Below, one piece after another: positions 35,694 through 45,172 of a DNA stretch of 49,489 bases. The stretch comes from a bacterium (GTDB lineage Bacteria > Bdellovibrionota_C > UBA2361 > RFPC01), in NCBI GenBank assembly GCA_022763385.1, contig JALEGQ010000033.1, positions 1 through 49,489 on the forward strand, read 5' to 3'. The notes beneath the pieces were generated by a model that saw nothing but the letters and a program-made list of their open reading frames with translations, had not been told where the DNA came from and searched no databases. How positions within the stretch are numbered: position 1 is the first letter of the stretch; each line of letters starts with the position of its first letter. The position numbers and the translations under genes are program-made.

Positions 35694-37289
35694 ATGTTGA
35701 CTTTTCTCTCTTCTCCCTCTTTTTTGCTTCGCGTTCTTTTTCTCTCTTCCCTTCTTTTTTTTCTCATTCTTGGTGGGCTGCTTCGGGTTGAGGATACGAC
35801 CTCTCGAACCTTTTGGGGGGATGAGGCGTGGCGGACGCAGCAGATTCTTCATGCGGAGAGTTACCATACCCTACTCCGCGGCGAGTACTTTGGTATGGAG
35901 ATGCCGGTGCAGTACGGGGAGTATCTTCTCGGAAAGGCTGGCCTGATTATTTTTGGAAAATCTGAGTGGGCTTTTCGGATCTGGAGCATCCTCGCTTCGC
36001 TGCTGACCCTTGGGGTCGCAACCGCACTTGGGTGGCGGGCGCATCAACGGGGAGAGCTTTCTCGGTTTGGATGCTCTCTCTTTGTCTTGCTGTGTGCGCT
36101 CAGCTCTGGATTCGTAGAGCACACCCATGAGTTTAAGCCGTATGCCGTTGAGTCGGCGCTCTTTCTCTTGCTCACCTACTTTTTTACCGCAGAGCGATTG
36201 GAAGGACGCTCCGTTCTCTTGCTCGGCATGTTCTTTACGCTCGCCTCTTTTTTCGGTTCGGTATGGCTCTTTGCTGGATGCATCCCTCTTTTCCTCCTTC
36301 CTCGTGCCCTCTCATTGCCGTGGCGCCAGCGCCTGATGCTCTTGCTCTTTGCGGTTCTCTCTCTCACCGGCATCGCTCTTTTTCTCTTTTACAAGAACAT
36401 GGTTACCGCACGGGGGGTGACGGACTTCTGGTCGCCGTACACCCTGGACTCCTTTGAGAAGATTCACCACGCGCTCTTCCAGATCTTCCCGTCAACACTC
36501 CAGTGGTATCTCTTTGATCCCCTCGTTCACCTCGGACTTCCGATCTCCCTTCTGGCGCTCTTCGCAGCGATAAGTGTTTTTGGTTTCAGCACCTCTCTTC
36601 TTTTCCGAGAAGGACGATTTCGACGAATGGGAATAATGATTCTCTTTCCCCTCGGAGTGATGATTCTTCTCGGATTGCTGGGAGAGTACCCCTTCTTTAT
36701 GAGAGTCTCCTCCTTCTATTATCCACTTTTTCTCTTTGGTGCGATCAGCGGTGGCGACGGTGCCGTGCGATTCCTCACGAGAAAATACCTCTCTCCTCAG
36801 AGCAGGAACGTTCTTCACGGGACGGCTCTCTTCGCCGTGCTCCTCACACCGATATTTCTCCCGATCTGGGATGGAGCTCCCGAGCGGGGGCAGCTTGTCC
36901 GAAATCACGGCTCTCATCGCCGAGATCAGAATATCAAGGGGTATCTTGAAGTGATCTCGGAGGCAGCTTCACCGCATGCCGTGTTTCTCAACTATCAAGC
37001 AAAGCTCGCACTGGCCTTCTATACACCAGAGCCGCTTTTTGCCGGAGAATACGAAGAGCTCCACACGCCCAAAAATCCTCAGAGACGAAAGACCTGTCGA
37101 GAGGTTCGCAGCGAATACGCGGTCCTCCAAGAAGCGTGGCTTCTCGCTATTGACCGGGTAGCGAACTATGAACTTCTCAAGAGTTGCTGTCAGCGGAGTC
37201 CCTCTTGCGAGGTGTTCTTTGAGGACAAGCAGCCCAAGGCTTTCCTGCTTGGCTTTCGCTATAGCGAGGACCCACCGAATACTAACTGA
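35694..37289 (+). CDS. GT39/ArnT-like integral membrane glycosyltransferase
   Basis: 531 aa from ATG 35694. The frame is open upstream through the tandem repeat and part of the tRNA, so the earlier start is rejected. About 10-11 transmembrane helices. The first extracytoplasmic loop contains RTFWGDEAWRTQQIL, matching the catalytic acidic motif of the dolichyl-phosphate-mannose mannosyltransferase superfamily (PMT_2/ArnT), followed by an ESYHTLLRGEYFGMEMPVQYGEYLLGK region. Such enzymes transfer sugar from polyprenyl-phosphate sugar to lipid A, glycan or protein; the acceptor is unknown. The end overlaps the convergent HEAT/caspase gene. The ribosome-binding site is weak. Confidence 0.8.
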   Translation: MLTFLSSPSFLLRVLFLSSLLFFLILGGLLRVEDTTSRTFWGDEAWRTQQILHAESYHTLLRGEYFGMEMPVQYGEYLLGKAGLIIFGKSEWAFRIWSILASLLTLGVATALGWRAHQRGELSRFGCSLFVLLCALSSGFVEHTHEFKPYAVESALFLLLTYFFTAERLEGRSVLLLGMFFTLASFFGSVWLFAGCIPLFLLPRALSLPWRQRLMLLLFAVLSLTGIALFLFYKNMVTARGVTDFWSPYTLDSFEKIHHALFQIFPSTLQWYLFDPLVHLGLPISLLALFAAISVFGFSTSLLFREGRFRRMGIMILFPLGVMILLGLLGEYPFFMRVSSFYYPLFLFGAISGGDGAVRFLTRKYLSPQSRNVLHGTALFAVLLTPIFLPIWDGAPERGQLVRNHGSHRRDQNIKGYLEVISEAASPHAVFLNYQAKLALAFYTPEPLFAGEYEELHTPKNPQRRKTCREVRSEYAVLQEAWLLAIDRVANYELLKSCCQRSPSCEVFFEDKQPKAFLLGFRYSEDPPNTN

Positions 37290-40200
37290 CCTCAGTAGAG
37301 TGCTCGCGAGCCTTCTGCTTGGGGAGAACCCGCGCCTGATAATGAGCCTCAGGAGCATTGCTTCCGAACTGAAGATGTTCAATGCGGAAATCTCGAAAGG
37401 TGATCTCTTTCACCGGAGTGGTAATCTCTCGGCAGGAGAAGATACCATCTTCAGCAAAGTGTGGAATGAATCTTCGGAGTGTGTTCGGAATGGAGTCGAA
37501 CTCTGCGGCACCTCCTGCACCAGCGGCACAGGAGTGCACGATCCCCTGGGCCCCAATGGCGATAGCACGCTGGAGCTGCTCAAGAGGAACCTGGTTAAAA
37601 TCCTCGGCAGTCAAGGTCTGATCATCGCCGCTCTGGGTCGCCACGATAGAGTTCTTCCCTCCGTGTCCAGCGATATACACGAGTTGGGCCGGTTGCTCCT
37701 GCTCGCTCCCAAGTCGGGCGGCGGCGATAATCTGCTCTAGATATCCGACACCGTTCTTAGCTTCGTACACCTCCATACGAAAACCGGTCTCGTGCGCTGC
37801 ATGGAGTACGGTGAGAAACTCCGGATCTGCCCACGCCCCGTTCCAGTCATCTCTTGGGAGAACAAACACTGCCTTTGGCCGATCATCTCGTTCTGGATTC
37901 TTCAAATTTTGATAGAGCTCTTCGCGCAGGTCCTTTGGAAAGCGATACGGATGTAAGATCCCCACTGTCTCAAACTTCTTCATAAGGAGAAGAAACTGCT
38001 CTGCAACGTACTTTTCCCTCTTTGACTCTGATCCTGCAACGGTCCGTTCCGCGGCAGCAACGGCAGCCTCTCGGCCGGCTACCGTAGAACACCCTCTTCG
38101 AAAGAGCGGCACTTCATCTACCGGGGCATCGGAGGAGCGAAAGCTCTCTTCAAAAAAGGCCGTTCGAGCGATATCGAGGTTAAGGCTCGAAAGGAATACG
38201 AGAAGCTTTCGAGAGAGAACGCTCTCCTTGAGAGAAGACTTCTGAGAGGAGTTCCCTGCCTCTCGGAGACGCTGGAGGGACCGTACCGACGGCTGAACAT
38301 ACGCTTCATACTTCTTGCTCTGACGAAAAAGGAAGGGTTCATTGTTGAGAGCTCTCAATGCGACATCTAGCCCTTCTCCTTTCTCAAGGAGAGCACAGAT
38401 CTCCTGCTGTACTGAGGGTTCACGACTCGGAGCAAGCACCTTTATGAGAAGAGCCCTACGGTGATCTCCCTCGTCGATAACGCTACGACAGTACTCAAGT
38501 GCATCTTCATCTCCCTCCCGAGCAAGGAAAAAGCGCAACCGATCGCTCAAACCCTTATCTGGTGCCAGGGGCATCAATTCTCGAAGGATGGCGCGTCTGC
38601 GCTCGCTACACCGGCCGGGTTCCGTCTCCATCAGAGTATCGATCAGAACACCAAAATGTTTGTCATCCTCAAGAGCAGCGGTACAGAGTGAAGCAAAGAG
38701 ATCCTCTCTTTCAAGGAGAAGAGAAAGCGACCAACGCGGACTATACCGTATCCTCGGTAAGATACTGGCAGCAGTTGGTGAGACACGTTGATCAGGACAG
38801 GTGACAAACGCCATCCATGCCGAGTAACTCCCCTGCTCGAGAATGGCCTCACTCAGTTGCTGCACTACCTGTTCTCCCCAATCCGCTCCTTCGGCCTCCT
38901 GCCGTTCTTCCAAAAAGACAGTGAGAAACGGGGGGAAACAACGAAGGTACGGATCCTTCAAGACCCTCTCGAGAATCTCAGCAACCCCTTCTGGCCGAGC
39001 ATACGGAAGGTAGAGTCCAGTGAGGGACGGAGCACACTCAAGAAACTCGAGATGACGAAGAATAAACTCACGAAGCGACTCCTCTAACCCCTCATCTCCT
39101 CGGAGAGCCGAGAGCAGGAGAGCAATATCCGGATCATCACTCTCTACTTCGTCGATCACGGCTCGATGTGCTGAGCTCTCTGCGCTCCATTGCATGCACT
39201 GTTCGAGGAGTCGAAAACGATCTTTCAGAGAGAAAGAAAGCGCCCCGCCATTCCCATTACCGATTACTGAGATCGCCATCTCTTTTGCGGAGTCATATCC
39301 ATAGATGAGCCCCGAAAAAATCAGGGTCATTGCTTCCGAGGACTTGCTCGCCTCGGCGAGTTGCCCTTCATAGTATCGCTCTGCTCGAGGATTGTGAGCC
39401 TGATGGAGAGCGCTAAGGGCGAAGTCCAGAGGGTACGGAAAGGTGAGCGACGGATTTTCGTCGAAAACGGCGCGCTCGAGAAAAGTCTCCGTCGCGCGAC
39501 TTTTCAGGGCGAGGAGGCCAAAGGGGAGGCAATTTGGGGCTCCATCAACCGGCTCCTCCTCTAAGATCTCAACAACACGGGAACCGAAACGCTCTCCATC
39601 ATACTGGAGAAGAGTCTTGGCAAGCTGAATGCGGCACCGTCGAGATTTCGGGAGGAAGGTGGACACATGCGACTCTGCGACCTCCTGAAGCTCAGGATCA
39701 CTGCCATTTAGAAGCGAGTGAATGCCAGCACACACGACCTCTTCATCCCCATGCTCCAGGCAGGAGAGCCCTACTCCACCTAGACCGCTTCGGAGCAACG
39801 TAAGGGCAACGGCTCGAGACTCCTGCCGCTCTATAAAAGCGAAGACCCTTTCCTGATCTTCCTGGTTGGCATGAGCTGCGAACTGCTCCGTCATTGTGGG
39901 TGGGATGTACCTGAGATCTGGTGGCAAAGTATCCAGCAGTACTGAGGGAAATTCCTTTGGAGCCTGAGCAGCGTAGCCTTGTAAAAGCTCGAAGTAGAAA
40001 GGACGAAACTCGACATCACCCGCCAATTCAACGAGCACTTCAGGGAGAACCGGAAAGGATGGCTCGAGAAGGAGGAGCAGTGCCGCCCGCCGAATATCTT
40101 CATCTCCCTCGAGGAGCAGTTGATAGAGGAGCGCCGGATCTCCCTGAAACCGTTCGCGAAGCTCTTGTCCCAGGTCAGATCGAGCAACGGAGGGCTCCAA

Positions 40201-40413
40201 AGCCATCAAGCGCAGTCCAGAACGGAGCTCTGCTCGAATCCGCAACGGGTCCCGCTCCTCAAGAGCCACCGTGAACGGCTCCTCACTCAGAGAGAGCGAG
40301 CGAGGAGTACCTCCTTCCGTGGTTGAGCATCCAGAGAGAAGCACCGCCAAAGCCACCGCGTGGGCACTTTCACCTCTTCCCCTCCCCCTGAACGGAGCCC
40401 CTCCGTGAACCAC
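37282..40413 (-). CDS. lipoprotein with HEAT-like repeats and C-terminal caspase-like (clan CD) domain
   Basis: 1043 aa from GTG 40413 (AGGAG 9 nt upstream). The N-terminus has an Arg-rich start, a hydrophobic stretch and a lipobox LLSGC (Cys29), so it is predicted lipidated and exported. Residues ~60-740 are alpha-helical with many two-helix HEAT/ARM-like units (Leu-rich helices, EGDEDIRRAALLLLLEP-like). The C-terminal ~200 residues contain AVFVLPRDDWNGAW (a likely first strand), YIAGHGGKNS (His917) and IVHSCAAGAGG (Cys962), the His...Cys dyad pattern of caspase, CHAT and gingipain-type proteases. No family name is certain. It is convergent with the GT39-like gene. Confidence 0.75.
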   Translation of the reverse strand: MVHGGAPFRGRGRGESAHAVALAVLLSGCSTTEGGTPRSLSLSEEPFTVALEERDPLRIRAELRSGLRLMALEPSVARSDLGQELRERFQGDPALLYQLLLEGDEDIRRAALLLLLEPSFPVLPEVLVELAGDVEFRPFYFELLQGYAAQAPKEFPSVLLDTLPPDLRYIPPTMTEQFAAHANQEDQERVFAFIERQESRAVALTLLRSGLGGVGLSCLEHGDEEVVCAGIHSLLNGSDPELQEVAESHVSTFLPKSRRCRIQLAKTLLQYDGERFGSRVVEILEEEPVDGAPNCLPFGLLALKSRATETFLERAVFDENPSLTFPYPLDFALSALHQAHNPRAERYYEGQLAEASKSSEAMTLIFSGLIYGYDSAKEMAISVIGNGNGGALSFSLKDRFRLLEQCMQWSAESSAHRAVIDEVESDDPDIALLLSALRGDEGLEESLREFILRHLEFLECAPSLTGLYLPYARPEGVAEILERVLKDPYLRCFPPFLTVFLEERQEAEGADWGEQVVQQLSEAILEQGSYSAWMAFVTCPDQRVSPTAASILPRIRYSPRWSLSLLLEREDLFASLCTAALEDDKHFGVLIDTLMETEPGRCSERRRAILRELMPLAPDKGLSDRLRFFLAREGDEDALEYCRSVIDEGDHRRALLIKVLAPSREPSVQQEICALLEKGEGLDVALRALNNEPFLFRQSKKYEAYVQPSVRSLQRLREAGNSSQKSSLKESVLSRKLLVFLSSLNLDIARTAFFEESFRSSDAPVDEVPLFRRGCSTVAGREAAVAAAERTVAGSESKREKYVAEQFLLLMKKFETVGILHPYRFPKDLREELYQNLKNPERDDRPKAVFVLPRDDWNGAWADPEFLTVLHAAHETGFRMEVYEAKNGVGYLEQIIAAARLGSEQEQPAQLVYIAGHGGKNSIVATQSGDDQTLTAEDFNQVPLEQLQRAIAIGAQGIVHSCAAGAGGAAEFDSIPNTLRRFIPHFAEDGIFSCREITTPVKEITFRDFRIEHLQFGSNAPEAHYQARVLPKQKAREHSTEVS

Positions 40414-40667
40414 CGCGTTGTACTCCTCAGTCTCTCACACCACCCTACAGGAGAATTATGAAGGGCTCTCCCCCCTCTGTTGCATACATGCCCTCCCACA
40501 CCTCCGAAAATACACCATTTTTTAGGAGAAGCCGTCCCTGTGCAAAGCTCACCGAAATGAGCTTCAGCCTCCCGGAATTCCTGTCGACCCTCACCCATGA
40601 AGCACGAAGCTTCGCTCACCAGGCGTCCCCCAGGGGCGTGGGGTGTACCGGATCAGGGAAGAATATC

Positions 40668-40868
40668 ATGAGCAGTCCGATCGGCAACGTTGCCTCCTAC
40701 TCCACCGAGCAAAAGTTGAGAGAAGTCCAAGATAAAGGCTCCGTCTCCGTCTTCAAAAAGCAGCTCGACCAGACCGAAGCCGTCGTCGGAAAACTCCTCT
40801 CCGGAATAGAAGCAACCGCTCCCCGAGCCCCCGAACAGAGCGGCCAAACCCTCAACACCATCGCCTAG
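40668..40868 (+). CDS. small YjfB-like putative motility protein
   Basis: 66 aa. The pattern (short N-terminus, then FKKQLDQTEAVVGKLLSGIEA, a linker, and C-terminal SGQTLNTIA) resembles the YjfB family (putative motility protein; typical end NxDIxV or VNTxA). The assignment is by eye. The ATG at 40668 follows GGGAAG. The same frame opens at 40458 with AGGAG 4 nt before that ATG, giving 136 aa, but the added part has no family similarity. No flagellar operon is adjacent. Confidence 0.5.
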   Translation: MSSPIGNVASYSTEQKLREVQDKGSVSVFKKQLDQTEAVVGKLLSGIEATAPRAPEQSGQTLNTIA

Positions 40869-40900
40869 CCCAAAAAAGCATTCAATCTCAACACCTTACC

Positions 40901-41027
40901 GTTTCACAAGGTGTCTGACACCCGCGGAAGCCTCGTGCAGACTGGAGGTGCCACGCACCATTCGGGAGACCGCTCTGGAGGTGCCACGCACCGTTCGAGG
41001 GGGTGGTTTCACGAGGTGTCTGACACC
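40901..41027 (+). repeat. symmetric cluster of short palindromic (REP-like) repeats
   Basis: Four units in the order type 1 - type 2 - type 2 - type 1. Type 1 at 40901-40922 and 41006-41027 (21 of 22 bp identical) centres on GGTGTCTGACACC. Type 2 at 40942-40963 and 40975-40996 (one mismatch, 33-bp period) centres on GGTGCCACGCACC, which can form a 5-bp stem. They lie between the small motility-like gene and corA, ending 49 bp before the corA start. No transposase is nearby. Confidence 0.8.
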
Positions 41028-41076
41028 TTGTGGGGGGTGGGTTGCGGGGGGTATGGTGGGGGCTGGAGGGCGCTCG

Positions 41077-42102
41077 GTGTCTATTACGGTGATTGATTTT
41101 GAGGAGGGGGAAGAGGTTCGGATATACGAGAACCTCGACCAGGTTGGCGAGCTGACGCCCAACCGTTCGCTCTGGGTTGATGTGCAGTCTGATGACGTTG
41201 CGGAGCTTTCTCAGGTGGCGGCAGCCTTTGATTTTCATGAGCTGACGGTTGAGGACTGCCTTACCCCGGGCCATTTTCCGAAGATCGATGATTATGGCTC
41301 GTATCTCTTCATTCTTCTCCGAGGACTGAAGTCCTGGGGGGAGGTTGAAGAGGTGTGGGAGGAGGAAGAGGAGGATGGGGGCTCGGGCGAAGAGAAGGCC
41401 GAGCAGGAGTCGTATACCCGGAAGATCGCAATTTTTCTCTCGAAGAACCTGATCGTGACCTACCGGCGTCGCGAGGTGGCGTGGTTGGATGCTCTCGTTC
41501 GGAAGGCTCAAGCTAAGCCTGAAGCAACCCTTGCAGAGGGTACTGAGGGGGTCGCTCACCGGGTTATTGATGTCCTCACCGACCGTTTTCTTCGCGGACT
41601 GGGCTTTTTTGAGAATGTGGTGGAGTCCTTTGAGGATGTCGCTCTTGAAAAGCCGGAGGAGTTCGAGGTCCAGGAGCTCTTTGAGGTGAAACGAGAGCTC
41701 GTTTACCTCCGGCAAGTGGCGCGAAATCAGCGGAGCATCATCTCTCAGCTCGCCAGCGATCCTACTCTCATCTCCGATAGCCAACGGCGGCGGTATTTTA
41801 AGGATATTGACGATCACAATGTGGCGATTGTGAGAGGACTGGATAAGCAGATCCAGGCTGCCATCAGTATTCGTGATAGCTATCTCGCCGTGGCCAATAT
41901 TCGACTTGGTGATACGATGCGCATCCTTACGGTGATCACCACGATCACTGCTCCACTAAATCTCCTCGTCGGATTGTACGGAATGAACTTTACGGTGATT
42001 CCTCTCCTTGGAAACCCGAACGGATTCTGGTTTGTCCTCGGTGCGATGCTCCTGGTGGGCATCCTCATGCTGCTCTACTTTCGAAAGAAGCGGTGGATTT
42101 GA
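41077..42102 (+). CDS. corA: CorA-family magnesium/cobalt transporter
   Basis: 341 aa from GTG 41077, with GGAGGG 6 nt upstream; the ATG at 41053 has a poorer site. A cytoplasmic N-terminal domain and long coiled-coil helices precede two C-terminal membrane helices with the pore signature YGMNF (residues ~301-305) and a final basic tail. An acidic insertion (EEVWEEEEEDGG, ~90-105) is present. CorA forms pentameric Mg2+ channels. Confidence 0.94.
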   Translation: MSITVIDFEEGEEVRIYENLDQVGELTPNRSLWVDVQSDDVAELSQVAAAFDFHELTVEDCLTPGHFPKIDDYGSYLFILLRGLKSWGEVEEVWEEEEEDGGSGEEKAEQESYTRKIAIFLSKNLIVTYRRREVAWLDALVRKAQAKPEATLAEGTEGVAHRVIDVLTDRFLRGLGFFENVVESFEDVALEKPEEFEVQELFEVKRELVYLRQVARNQRSIISQLASDPTLISDSQRRRYFKDIDDHNVAIVRGLDKQIQAAISIRDSYLAVANIRLGDTMRILTVITTITAPLNLLVGLYGMNFTVIPLLGNPNGFWFVLGAMLLVGILMLLYFRKKRWI

Positions 42103-42105
42103 GCC

Positions 42106-44187
42106 TTACCCCGCAGGAAGTGTCAGGTCAGAATGTGTCTTCAGCTGAATGTCTCCATTCATCTCTGGAACGAACCGGCGAAAGATCTCCTCCCACTCTT
42201 GAGCACATCGTTGCCAGGAAAATCTCTGGATGCGGTCTCTTCCCCTGCGTATCAATGTTCTTCGGGTACTCGGCTTTTGTACTTCACAAAGAGCATCACA
42301 CAGGGATGACGGGTCCGAAGCATAGAGCGCAGCTTCACCTGCAACTTCCTGGGCTGCTGCACTTGGATACGCAACGACAGGACAGTGACATGCCATGGCC
42401 TCAATAAGTGGAAGGCCAAATCCTTCATAAAGTGAGGGGAAAACAAGGCTGACAGCCCCGGTATAGGCGGCAGAGAGCTCTGCTTCTGAAAGCCGACCGG
42501 CATATATCTCACTGCCGGTCTTTGCCCTGCCATACTGTGCTACTCCTTTATCGTTACCGGTACAAAACACTCCGTACCCATGCTGAGCAGAGAAAAGTGA
42601 AAGGGCATCGAAGAGCAACTGTCCGTTTTTATAGTCAAGTCGAGGTCCGACTAAAAGGAAATATGGCTTGTCGATCTCGTACTTTTGGTGAAAGTGCATG
42701 AGTTCCTTCACCGAAGCTGGAGTAAAACGGTCTTGGTCATATGCGATTGGAACGGCGATGACCTGTGATGGTGGAATTTTAGGATAAAACCGGTGGAGAT
42801 CGGCCTTGGTGTTCTCTGATATACAGATAATCTGTGAAGCATACTCAATGGCATCTCTCTTCTGCCTCCAGTGAGGCTCATTAAGATTCCAACCAAGGTG
42901 CTCGGGGATCATATCATAAAGATGTAATACTGATGGGGTCGAGAGCGGCGTGGTGTAATAGGTAGAACAGAAGAGTGCTGCTTGTTCTTGTTGGCATATC
43001 GATTCAAGGAGAGCTCGATCCGAGAGTGGGTCAGATGCATCGTATCCGGGAATATCTCTCTTCCGAATTCCTGAAATACTTGGCGCCGTACGATCTCTAT
43101 CGAGCAGGACGATCTGATCCCTCAGTGGCCCCTGTGACCACTCTTCAAGCAGTGTCTGCCAAACCCTAGCAATTCCTCGGTGCTCTTCTGCAAAGTACAC
43201 TCCGTCAATGACTATCGATGGGCACTGAGAGGTTGTTATCTCAATAACCGTACTCTCCCCTTTCGAAGATTGCGCTGCTGGGAGTGCCACGGAATTGCCG
43301 AACCTCCATCCGCTGCTCTCTCTCTTTGCAAGCGGAGTCAATGGAAATCGCTCTACAGGTTCCACAACGGCACTATCTTTCACCCAGGGGAAGTAGTCCC
43401 TCAGGAGGACTGGAAATGTATTTTGCTCCTGAAGCTCCTTCCACTTTTTCAGTGCATCTTCATATCCGTAATACTGCTCCTTAAAGAGAAGTTGCTCCTC
43501 AGTTACATAGCTATAGTGCTGAAAAACAAGTCCTGCCTCTTCGGTTTCAAAGTGTGAGAAAGGATTCTTCCTTCCGAGATCTTCTCCGAGACTATTCTGA
43601 AGGATTGGTGGCTCATGAGCTATCCAACGAGACCCAGGTGTAAAACGCCAAGCTCGATGCCATTCATAGCTCGGGTTGGCCGCATAGCAGTTTCTTGAAC
43701 TGAGTATTAATTCAGGACCGACAAAGTACCAACACCAAAACCACGCAGCAGACTTCTCTGGATTGTTACAGAACATTTCATGCAGTGTGGTAAGTTGTTC
43801 TGCGGTCCACAGCTCATCACTATCAACTTGAAGAAGCAGGACTTCACTCGAGATGGTAGAAAGTGGAGCATTTACCATTTCCCGCTTTCCATCCCAAAAT
43901 TCACCTGGCGGCTTTCTGTACAACGAAATGTTCTCTGGATACTGTGCCTGAAGCTCATCGAGATACTGCGAAGTCCCATCACGAGATCGTCCCTCATGAT
44001 GAAGATGTGCTGGAAGCTTTCCTCCATTCTCGAGAGACCAGCTCGTATCATGCTTTAGCTCTGCAACGCCCTCAATAATATGCCAGTGCCAAGGAATCTG
44101 AAGGCGCTGGAGCATCTCGATGTGATAGCGAATAAACGGTTCACCATTGAGAACAATAGTGAAGAGGTGAATGGGAAGCTGTTGCAT
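42106..44187 (-). CDS. two-domain glycosyltransferase: GT2-like N-terminus, GT4 C-terminus
   Basis: About 693 aa from ATG 44187. The frame opens at 44280, but the first 31 codons look non-coding. N-terminal half: HLFTIVLNGEPFIRYHIEML, a GTSQYLDEL segment and a DxD-like QVDSDELW motif, resembling GT2/GT-A enzymes. C-terminal half: SICISENT-like and KPYFLLVGPRLDYKNG, then FPSLYEGFGLPLIEAMACHCPVVAY, the GT4 (GT-B) acceptor/donor motif. Both may act in the same glycan. By eye the base composition is more AT-rich than the flanking operons. Divergent from the methyltransferase-like gene. Confidence 0.82.
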   Translation of the reverse strand: MQQLPIHLFTIVLNGEPFIRYHIEMLQRLQIPWHWHIIEGVAELKHDTSWSLENGGKLPAHLHHEGRSRDGTSQYLDELQAQYPENISLYRKPPGEFWDGKREMVNAPLSTISSEVLLLQVDSDELWTAEQLTTLHEMFCNNPEKSAAWFWCWYFVGPELILSSRNCYAANPSYEWHRAWRFTPGSRWIAHEPPILQNSLGEDLGRKNPFSHFETEEAGLVFQHYSYVTEEQLLFKEQYYGYEDALKKWKELQEQNTFPVLLRDYFPWVKDSAVVEPVERFPLTPLAKRESSGWRFGNSVALPAAQSSKGESTVIEITTSQCPSIVIDGVYFAEEHRGIARVWQTLLEEWSQGPLRDQIVLLDRDRTAPSISGIRKRDIPGYDASDPLSDRALLESICQQEQAALFCSTYYTTPLSTPSVLHLYDMIPEHLGWNLNEPHWRQKRDAIEYASQIICISENTKADLHRFYPKIPPSQVIAVPIAYDQDRFTPASVKELMHFHQKYEIDKPYFLLVGPRLDYKNGQLLFDALSLFSAQHGYGVFCTGNDKGVAQYGRAKTGSEIYAGRLSEAELSAAYTGAVSLVFPSLYEGFGLPLIEAMACHCPVVAYPSAAAQEVAGEAALYASDPSSLCDALCEVQKPSTRRTLIRRGRDRIQRFSWQRCAQEWEEIFRRFVPEMNGDIQLKTHSDLTLPAG

Positions 44188-44377
44188 CTCTCTCAAAGTC
44201 TCCGGAATGAAGGAACTCCAGCTCAAACGGTGAGAGTTCCCCACTATAGATTCGAATCTCGGAAAGAACGGTGCGGACAATCACCGTCCGCCGGAACGGA
44301 GAGAAGGCTCCCTGCATCTCAAATGGGAGAACATTCTGATAACCGAACGGCAGCGCCCTCACAGGCTTTTATAACAT

Positions 44378-45046
44378 ATGGGAATTACAGAGATTATCCA
44401 GCCTGAGATTAAGGATGATGAGTTCTACGCAGTCATCTCCCAGATAGGGGCACAGCTGCCAGCTCGCCACATTCTCGAAATTGGTTCCAGCTCAGGTGCT
44501 GGCAGTACTGAGGCCTGGGTAAAAGGAATTACTCAGAATTCAGCTCAACCAACCCTGCACTGCATTGAAGTCAGTCGACCACGCTTCGAAGTACTCCAAA
44601 GAACCTACGCCTCGAATAAGCAGGTAAAATGTCACTGGACCTCTTCAGTTGACCTCTCACGCTTCCCGTCAAAAAAGGAGGTCATCGACTTCTACCACTC
44701 CGTTCCATCAATTCTCAATCAATATTCCCTGGAACAGGTCCTCGGCTGGCTTGAGCAGGACATCGACTACATCGCGAGTGCAAAGGCGCCAACAGATGGG
44801 ATACGAAAGATTCTGCGAGATGAGCAGATATACACCTTTGATGCCGTACTCATTGATGGAAGTGAATTCCTCGGTGCCGCCGAATTCAGTGAGATATACG
44901 GTGCACCAATCATTCTCCTTGATGACATCTGCGGCTACAAGTGCCACTTTCCCTATCAATGGCTCAAGAAAGACCCCTCATATAAGTGTGTCGCCGAGAA
45001 TACGGGCCTCCGAAACGGTTATGCGGCCTTTCAGAAAATTCAGTAG
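44378..45046 (+). CDS. class I SAM methyltransferase-like protein
   Basis: 222 aa. RHILEIGSSSGAGSTEAWVKG is a glycine-rich Rossmann motif I, followed by TLHCIEVSRPRFEVLQRTY (motif II-like acidic end) and VLIDGSEF and IILLDDICGY, close to glycan-modifying FkbM/cephalosporin-hydroxylase-like families. The target is unknown; divergent pairing with the glycosyltransferase suggests glycan modification. The ribosome-binding site is poor. Short AT-rich upstream region. Confidence 0.6.
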   Translation: MGITEIIQPEIKDDEFYAVISQIGAQLPARHILEIGSSSGAGSTEAWVKGITQNSAQPTLHCIEVSRPRFEVLQRTYASNKQVKCHWTSSVDLSRFPSKKEVIDFYHSVPSILNQYSLEQVLGWLEQDIDYIASAKAPTDGIRKILRDEQIYTFDAVLIDGSEFLGAAEFSEIYGAPIILLDDICGYKCHFPYQWLKKDPSYKCVAENTGLRNGYAAFQKIQ

Positions 45047-45172
45047 GAGAGAGCACTGCAGCTCACCTGTTTTTTAGCTCCTCATGCACCCCTCACTCTT
45101 ATTTCTTCATCAAAAGAATGACTCCCAGAGAAAGCAATTGTTCTCGGGAGAACCGTATTCTGCGAGGGCCGC

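Noticed and set aside
40888..41817. 309-aa minus-strand ORF opposite corA
   Set aside because: It runs antisense to a clear CorA gene and through the palindrome cluster; a shadow reading frame.
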